This document shows, in pieces, positions 59,061-64,000 of a stretch of DNA of 64,000 bases. Numbering within the stretch: position 1 is the stretch's first letter; the number at the start of each line of letters is the position of its first letter. The notes under the pieces were generated by a model that saw only the letters and a program-made list of their open reading frames with translations, searched no databases and had not been told where the DNA came from. The position numbers were made by a program, and so were the translations under genes. Origin of the DNA: an uncultured Clostridia bacterium (GTDB lineage: Bacteria > Bacillota > Clostridia > Christensenellales > Borkfalkiaceae). Location: NCBI GenBank assembly GCA_934271265.1, contig CAKQRE010000042.1:1-64000 (forward strand), written 5' to 3'.

Positions 59061-59814
59061 GATTGAGTTCTCCCCATATCCTTTCGAACCATTTTGCGAA
59101 ATCGGGATTCTCACGCCGTTTCAACGGCGAGACCGATTTATCGGTATCGAGGACGTGTTCGTGCAGGACGACGGACGGGCGTGAGGAAAGAACGAGGATT
59201 CTGTCGGATACGGATATCGCTTCCGAGATATCGTGCGTTACGAGGATCGCCGTTTTCCCTTCCGATTTGATGATGCGGTATACGTCGTCGGCAACACTGA
59301 GGCGGGTCTGATAATCGAGGGCGGAAAAGGGTTCGTCTAAGAGAAGAAGCTCGGGGTCCGGGGCAAGCGTACGGATAAGCGCCGCCCTTTGCCTCATTCC
59401 GCCCGAAAGTTCGGAAGGATAACGCCTGCGGAAATCGTCAAGTCCGTATTTAAGGAGCAGATCGTTCACCCGCGTTTTGTTTCCGTTCTCCTTTTTCCCT
59501 GAAACTTCGAGAGGGAGCATGGCGTTTCTTTCGATCGTGCGCCACGGAAAAAGCTCGTCTCTCTGAAACATATATCCGACGGACGCGCTCGGTTTTCTCA
59601 CTTTTTCGCCCCGCAGGAACACTTCTCCGCCGCTTGGGCGAAGAAGTCCCGCCACGATGGAAAGGATGCTCGATTTCCCGCACCCGGACGGACCGATGAG
59701 AGAGACGAATTCTCCGCGGGAAAGGGTAAAGGAAACGTTTTCGATTGCCGTGATCTCCGTCTTCGGCGTGTGATAGATCAGGGAAACGTTTTTCATTGTC
59801 AGTATTTCGTCCAT
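59053..59814 (-). CDS. ABC transporter ATP-binding protein (SsuB/TauB type)
   Basis: A 253-residue ATPase. Walker A is GPSGCGKSS (about residue 38), Q-loop YMFQRDELFPWRTI, signature SELSGGMRQRAALIR, Walker B LLLLDEPFSALD, and H-loop VTHDISEA. Hydrolyses ATP to drive the adjacent permease. GAGGAGG precedes the ATG on the minus strand. Middle gene of the ABC operon. Confidence 0.96.
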   Translation of the reverse strand: MDEILTMKNVSLIYHTPKTEITAIENVSFTLSRGEFVSLIGPSGCGKSSILSIVAGLLRPSGGEVFLRGEKVRKPSASVGYMFQRDELFPWRTIERNAMLPLEVSGKKENGNKTRVNDLLLKYGLDDFRRRYPSELSGGMRQRAALIRTLAPDPELLLLDEPFSALDYQTRLSVADDVYRIIKSEGKTAILVTHDISEAISVSDRILVLSSRPSVVLHEHVLDTDKSVSPLKRRENPDFAKWFERIWGELNHA

Positions 59815-59841
59815 GCTTTCCTCCTCGGTAGATCTTTAAAT

Positions 59842-60864
59842 CTATGAGTGGCTTTCCGTTGTTTTTTCATTATTCCGATTGACGGAAAACGCGTAAGAAT
59901 TATCGATTATATCTTTGAAATTTACTTTTTTTCTGAGCTCGCCCGCGTTCGTCATTACCGTTTGCAGGTTATCGAACGCGGTTTCTTTCATGATCATGTC
60001 TTCTGACCATGCGTCGATTTTCCGATAGCTTGCGAGAGCGGTGGCGACCGATTCGGCGCTCGTTCCGGGGAACTGCTTCAGGAGAGTTTCCGCAACCGTC
60101 TTTTCGTCCGTTTCGTTCATGTAACGGATCGCCGCAAGCATGGCTTTTAAGAATTTCTTTATCGTTTCTTCGTTCTTTTTCACGTAGTCGGTCAACGCCA
60201 TGAAAGCGGTGTAAGGAATTTCCCCGCTTTCCGCGCCGACGCTCGCAACGACGTATCCTTTTCCGGCTTTTTCGTATTCGCTTGCCGTCGGTTCGAACAG
60301 AGTGACGTAATCTCCCGTGCCTCCTTCGAAAGCGGGACCCATCAGATTGAAAGCAACGTCGTTATTGAGCGTTACGTTTTCTCCGTTTCTCAGCCCGTGT
60401 TTGTTTACCACGTATTCGAAAGTCATTGCGGGAACGCCGCCCGTTCTTCCGGCAACGATCGTTTTCCCCCGCAGGTTTTCCCATCTGAAATCGGGTTCGC
60501 TTTTTCTCGAAACGAGGAAAGAGCCGTCGCGCTTGGTGAGTTGACCGAATACCACGGGGCTGTTTTTCTTTCCTTCCGTCACCACGTAGATCGCGGCTTC
60601 CGGACCCATCAGCCCGATATCCGCGCCTCCCGAGAGAAGGGCGGTCATCGATTTGTCCGCGCCGCCGCCGTTCGTCAGCTCGATCTCGAGCCCTTCTTTT
60701 AAGAAAAAGCCGTTTTCGATCGCGACGTAAAGGGGAGCGTAAAATACGGAATGCGTCACTTCGTTAAGCCGTATTTTCGTAAGTTTCGTCTCTTCCGTTT
60801 TGCAGGCGGAAAACGAGAAAAGCAGAGTGCACGCCGCAACGAAAGCGGCTATGAATTTTTTCAT
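59842..60864 (-). CDS. ABC transporter substrate-binding lipoprotein (NMT1/SsuA-like)
   Basis: A 340-residue extracellular binding protein with a lipoprotein signal (KKFIAAFVAACTLLFSFSAC, lipobox SFSAC). The mature part starts with KIRLNEVTHSVFYAPLYVAIENGFFLKEGLEIEL, the pattern of the NMT1/THI5-SsuA family, and GGADIGLMGPEAAIYV. The ligand cannot be told from sequence: sulfonates, nitrate or thiamine precursors are all possible. AAGGAG precedes the start. First gene of the operon with its own promoter at 60980. Confidence 0.93.
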   Translation of the reverse strand: MKKFIAAFVAACTLLFSFSACKTEETKLTKIRLNEVTHSVFYAPLYVAIENGFFLKEGLEIELTNGGGADKSMTALLSGGADIGLMGPEAAIYVVTEGKKNSPVVFGQLTKRDGSFLVSRKSEPDFRWENLRGKTIVAGRTGGVPAMTFEYVVNKHGLRNGENVTLNNDVAFNLMGPAFEGGTGDYVTLFEPTASEYEKAGKGYVVASVGAESGEIPYTAFMALTDYVKKNEETIKKFLKAMLAAIRYMNETDEKTVAETLLKQFPGTSAESVATALASYRKIDAWSEDMIMKETAFDNLQTVMTNAGELRKKVNFKDIIDNSYAFSVNRNNEKTTESHS

Positions 60865-60979
60865 AAAAGTCTCCTTATTGATTGTGAGAGGGGACGGAAA
60901 GCGAATTTTTCTTCCGCAACGTTCCGGCGAAGGATCTCTTCTTCCGGAAAGCTTGATTTTCCGATTTTCCTCATAATAT

Positions 60980-61009
60980 ATCATACGTCGCTCTTCTTTT
61001 AATTGACAA
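60980..61009 (-). promoter_or_regulatory. Promoter of the ABC transporter operon
   Basis: Minus-strand TTGTCA (61004-61009) and TATGAT (60980-60985) with 18 bp between. Its -35 overlaps the -35 of the divergent valS promoter. A TTCCGG...CCGGAA hairpin lies in the leader (about 60930-60958). Confidence 0.55.
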
Positions 61010-61031
61010 TTTTTTTCGTTTTGTTTATAAT
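61003..61031 (+). promoter_or_regulatory. Promoter of valS
   Basis: Perfect TTGACA (61003-61008) and TATAAT (61026-61031), spacer 17 bp. The leader is about 170 nt; I searched it by eye for a T-box (GGTGGNACCGCG) and found none. Confidence 0.85.
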
Positions 61032-61207
61032 ATAAGTCTACATTTTGCTTCGGGAACGGGAAGGAGATCGCGGCGGGTCGCCGTGGTTCGCGTTTCTTTT
61101 TCGGGGCGATAATACAGGTGCCGGGAAAGGGCTGCCGGTTTGCCGCGACGGGAGCGGCGGAATGCGGGCGTTTTCGCGGAAAGATAAAATATCGGAGATA
61201 GTTTGTT

Positions 61208-63838
61208 ATGGAGATGTCAAAAACGTACCGACCGAAGGATTTCGAAGAGAGGATCTATCGGGAATGGGAAGAAAACGGGTATTTCAAAGCGCATCCGAAC
61301 GGGGAAAAGGTCCCGTTCACCATCGTGATCCCGCCGCCGAACATTACGGGGCAGCTTCACATGGGGCATGCGCTCAACAATTCCATTCAGGACAGCATTA
61401 TTCGTTTTAAGAGAATGCAGGGGTACGAAACTCTGTGGCTGCCGGGGACCGATCACGCTTCCATCGCAACGGAAGTGAAGATCGTAGATCAGCTGAAAAA
61501 AGAGGGGCTCACCAAACAGGACGTCGGCAGAGAAGAGTTCTTAAAACGCGCGTGGGCATGGAAAGAAAAATACGGCGGCAGGATCGTGGAGCAGCTGAAA
61601 CGTCTCGGATCTTCCTGCGATTGGTCGAGAATGGCTTTCACGATGGACGAAAAGTGTTCCAAAGCGGTGAAAGAAGTTTTCGTCAACATGTACAACGAGG
61701 GGTTGATTTATCAGGGGAGCCGTATTATCAACTGGTGTCCCTGCTGTAAAACCGCCCTTTCGGACGCGGAAGTGGAATATGCCGAAGAGCCTTCGTTCTT
61801 CTGGCATCTCCGTTATTACGTGAAAGACAGCGACCGCTATCTCGTCGTGGCGACCACGAGACCGGAGACGATGTTCGGCGATACCGCCGTGGCGGTGAAC
61901 CCGAAAGACGAACGGTATAAAGATCTTGTCGGAAAAACGCTCGTTCTTCCCGTTGTCGGAAAGGAGATCCCCGTAATCGCGGACGATTACGTCGACCTCG
62001 AATTCGGCACGGGCGCGGTGAAGATCACCCCCGCGCACGACCCGAACGACTTCGAAGTGGGGCTTCGCCACAATCTCGAAGTCATCCGCGTGATGAACGA
62101 CGACGGCACGATGAACGAAAAAGCGGGCAAGTATGCCGGCATGGATCGTTACGAGTGCAGAGATGCCCTGGTGGAAGACCTGAAAAAAAGCGGCAATCTC
62201 GAAAAGATCGAGCCGCATGCGCACAACGTGGGGCATTGTTATCGCTGCCATACCACCGTGGAACCGATCGTTTCCAAACAGTGGTTCCTGAAGATGGAGG
62301 GTCTCGCGAAACCCGCGATCGCCGCCGTGAGAAAAAAGAGCATTCAGTTCAACCCCGATCGCTTCACGAAAGTTTACTATAACTGGATGGAAAACGTAAG
62401 GGATTGGTGTATTTCCCGTCAGCTCTGGTGGGGACACAGGATCCCGGCGTATTATTGCGAGGATTGCGGCGAAACGGTCGTGGCAAAGGAAATGCCGACC
62501 GTCTGTCCGAAGTGCGGCGGAAAGAAATTCCGTCAGGACGAAGACGTGCTCGATACGTGGTTCTCTTCCGCATTGTGGCCTTTCTCGACCCTCGGTTATC
62601 CCGACGATACCGAAGATCTCCGTTATTTTTACCCGACGGACGTTCTCGTCACCGCGTACGATATCATCTTTTTCTGGGTTGCGAGAATGATCTTCAGCGG
62701 GATCAAGCACATGGGGAGAATTCCGTTTAAGGACGTTCTGATCCACGGCATAGTGAGAGACTCTCAAGGGAGAAAAATGAGCAAATCTCTCGGAAACGGA
62801 ATCGATCCCATCGAGATCATCGAAAACTACGGGGCGGATACCTTGCGCTATTGCCTTCTGAACGGTATTTCCGCCGGAAGCGATATCCGTTATTCTCCCG
62901 AAAAGCTGGAAGGTTGCCGCAACTTTATCAATAAGATCTGGAATGCTTCCCGTTTCGTGCTTTTAAATTGCGAAGGGGTGGAAGTAAAGAAGGAGCTTTC
63001 CGAATGTAAGCTCGGCGTTGCGGACAAATGGATCGTTTCCAAGCTGAACACCGTCGTTCGCGAAGTGACCGTGAATATGGAAAAATATGAGATCGGGCTT
63101 GCCTGCGCGGCATTGCAGGATTTTGTCTGGTCCGATTTCTGCGACTGGTATATCGAATTCTGCAAACCGACCCTTTACGGCGAGGACGCAAAGAAAAAGC
63201 AGGATACCGTAAGCGTGCTTTGCTACGTTCTGAAAAACATGCTCAAACTCCTGCATCCGTTCATTCCGTTCGTAACGGAAGAGATCTACAGCCATCTGCC
63301 CGGAACGGAAGGCAGCATCATGGTTTCCGAATTCCCCCGTTATAACATGAAATTCTCTTACCGCAAGGAAAGAGCCGCTATGGAAAAGATCATGGACGTG
63401 GTGAAGTCGGTAAGAGCGATCAAGCTGGAAACGGGTGCCGCTCCTTCCGCGAAAGTCGATCTGTTCGTCGTTACGGAACAGAAAAAACTTCTTTCCGATT
63501 GTTCCGTTTATCTCAACAAGCTCTGCAACGTGGGTAAGATCACGTTTATTTCCTCGAAAGAGGATCTGACGGAAAAAGTCGTTTCCAAGATCCTGGACGG
63601 ATTTGAGATCTACATTCCTCTCGGCGAGCTTGTCGATACCGAAAAGGAGATCGCGAGACTGAAAGCGGAGATCGAAAAGACGGAAAACGAGATCGCCCGG
63701 GCGAACGGAAAACTGTCCAATCAGGGCTTCGTATCCAAAGCGCCTAAGGCGTTGATCGAAGGCGAAAAGGCGAAGGTGCAGAAGTTCACCGAGATCAGGG
63801 AAAAACTCCTTGTTTCTCTGAAAGAGCTCGAGGCGTGA
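61208..63838 (+). CDS. valS: Valine--tRNA ligase
   Basis: Charges tRNA-Val with valine, with an editing domain that removes threonine. The 876-residue class I synthetase has the HIGH-type motif in PPNITGQLHMGHALN (about residue 37-52), the editing domain with TTRPETMFGDTAVAVNP, the WCISRQLWWGHRIPAYYC segment, the KMSKS motif in GRKMSKSLGNGIDP (about 522), and a C-terminal coiled coil (EKEIARLKAEIEKTENEIARANGKLSNQGF) typical of ValRS. CGGAGA precedes ATG 61208. Own promoter; followed closely by another gene. Confidence 0.98.
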   Translation: MEMSKTYRPKDFEERIYREWEENGYFKAHPNGEKVPFTIVIPPPNITGQLHMGHALNNSIQDSIIRFKRMQGYETLWLPGTDHASIATEVKIVDQLKKEGLTKQDVGREEFLKRAWAWKEKYGGRIVEQLKRLGSSCDWSRMAFTMDEKCSKAVKEVFVNMYNEGLIYQGSRIINWCPCCKTALSDAEVEYAEEPSFFWHLRYYVKDSDRYLVVATTRPETMFGDTAVAVNPKDERYKDLVGKTLVLPVVGKEIPVIADDYVDLEFGTGAVKITPAHDPNDFEVGLRHNLEVIRVMNDDGTMNEKAGKYAGMDRYECRDALVEDLKKSGNLEKIEPHAHNVGHCYRCHTTVEPIVSKQWFLKMEGLAKPAIAAVRKKSIQFNPDRFTKVYYNWMENVRDWCISRQLWWGHRIPAYYCEDCGETVVAKEMPTVCPKCGGKKFRQDEDVLDTWFSSALWPFSTLGYPDDTEDLRYFYPTDVLVTAYDIIFFWVARMIFSGIKHMGRIPFKDVLIHGIVRDSQGRKMSKSLGNGIDPIEIIENYGADTLRYCLLNGISAGSDIRYSPEKLEGCRNFINKIWNASRFVLLNCEGVEVKKELSECKLGVADKWIVSKLNTVVREVTVNMEKYEIGLACAALQDFVWSDFCDWYIEFCKPTLYGEDAKKKQDTVSVLCYVLKNMLKLLHPFIPFVTEEIYSHLPGTEGSIMVSEFPRYNMKFSYRKERAAMEKIMDVVKSVRAIKLETGAAPSAKVDLFVVTEQKKLLSDCSVYLNKLCNVGKITFISSKEDLTEKVVSKILDGFEIYIPLGELVDTEKEIARLKAEIEKTENEIARANGKLSNQGFVSKAPKALIEGEKAKVQKFTEIREKLLVSLKELEA

Positions 63839-63857
63839 AAACGGAAGGGGAAATAGG

Positions 63858-64000
63858 ATGATACTTGCGGAATACGAAGAAACGAGGGAAATGCGGGAGA
63901 AAACCGCAAAAGCAATCCTTCTGAGTTTAATTAAACCGTTTATAGTTCTGTTGCCGTTCTGTCTGGTTGCCGCTGCGTTTTATCTTTTTATTAAAATCCG
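63858..64000 (+). CDS. Start of a membrane protein, cut by the window end
   Basis: Only 47 codons are visible. The frame starts at ATG 63858 after GGAAATAGG, 19 bp downstream of valS, encodes a charged start (LAEYEETREMREKTAKAI) and then a hydrophobic segment (FIVLLPFCLVAAAFYLF). It stays open to the end of the window. No family can be named from this fragment. Confidence 0.55.
   Translation, partial: MILAEYEETREMREKTAKAILLSLIKPFIVLLPFCLVAAAFYLFIKI

Noticed and set aside
60865..60979. TPP or other riboswitch before the ABC transporter
   Set aside because: A hairpin is visible on the minus strand but no conserved TPP, SAM or cobalamin motif could be recognised.
61032..61207. T-box riboswitch before valS
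   Set aside because: The long leader lacks the GGTGGNACCGCG antiterminator sequence and a T-run terminator.

Overview
The window is bacterial chromosome from a spore-forming member of the Bacillota, most likely a gut-type Clostridia lineage. The evidence is the hrcA-grpE-dnaK-dnaJ order behind a CIRCE element, a complete spoIIAA-spoIIAB-sigF operon, an undivided sigK, a SpoVB-like flippase, the tmcAL / pta-ackA-yceD-rpmF arrangement, a class A RNase P RNA, and strong Shine-Dalgarno sites. A rubredoxin-first rubrerythrin, phosphotransacetylase/acetate kinase and pyruvate kinase fit an anaerobic, acetate-forming fermenter. I see no phage, transposase, CRISPR array or tRNA.

Layout. 1-842 is a non-coding, repeat-rich stretch. 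843-5725 is the heat-shock operon. 5814-7167 holds a small helical protein (minus strand) and rplU-rpmA with a structured leader. 7429-14088 is an accessory block: a DUF4143 ATPase, 1 kb of dispersed repeats, and a large Cys-repeat/BspA-LRR surface lipoprotein gene broken by an apparent one-base insertion. 14230-20300 carries ACT-domain and DUF711 genes, a GH106-like glycosidase and pyk. 20418-24098 has rpsT, a glutamate-racemase-like gene, sigK and rhaB. 24099-24908 is non-coding. 24909-31013 has tmcAL, pta-ackA, yceD-rpmF, a DMT transporter and rubrerythrin. 31207-36293 is one very large secreted protein with a glycine-rich tail.

36366-39444 is a metal-homeostasis-like operon: a CmpB-type membrane protein, a CobW GTPase with an extreme His/Asp/Cys-rich insert, and a second CobW-like protein joined to a DUF1980-like domain. 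39688-41165 is spoIIA. 41235-45070 is a sugar locus: a GntR/LacI hybrid regulator divergent from a PfkB kinase, a D-lyxose isomerase-like enzyme and a class II aldolase. 45327-45670 is rnpB. 45771-49481 has a DUF421/DUF4363 pair, a folate-type ECF S component behind a THF riboswitch, and a SpoVB-like flippase. 49541-51599 has a LysM protein and dapA-dapB. 51788-57185 is a tightly overlapping operon (YesL-like membrane protein, methyltransferase, Hsp33, TPR protein, alpha-solenoid protein). 57308-60864 has a YkvI-like membrane protein convergent with an SsuABC-type ABC transporter. 61003-64000 has valS and the start of another gene.

The most interesting items are the His-rich CobW / CobW-DUF1980 / CmpB cluster, the two giant surface proteins (one frameshifted), the compact sugar pathway, a hairpin repeat that supplies the last codons of dapA, and paired AT-rich hairpins that overlap the stop codons of convergent genes. 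All functional assignments come from reading motifs and family resemblance by eye; no database search was run.
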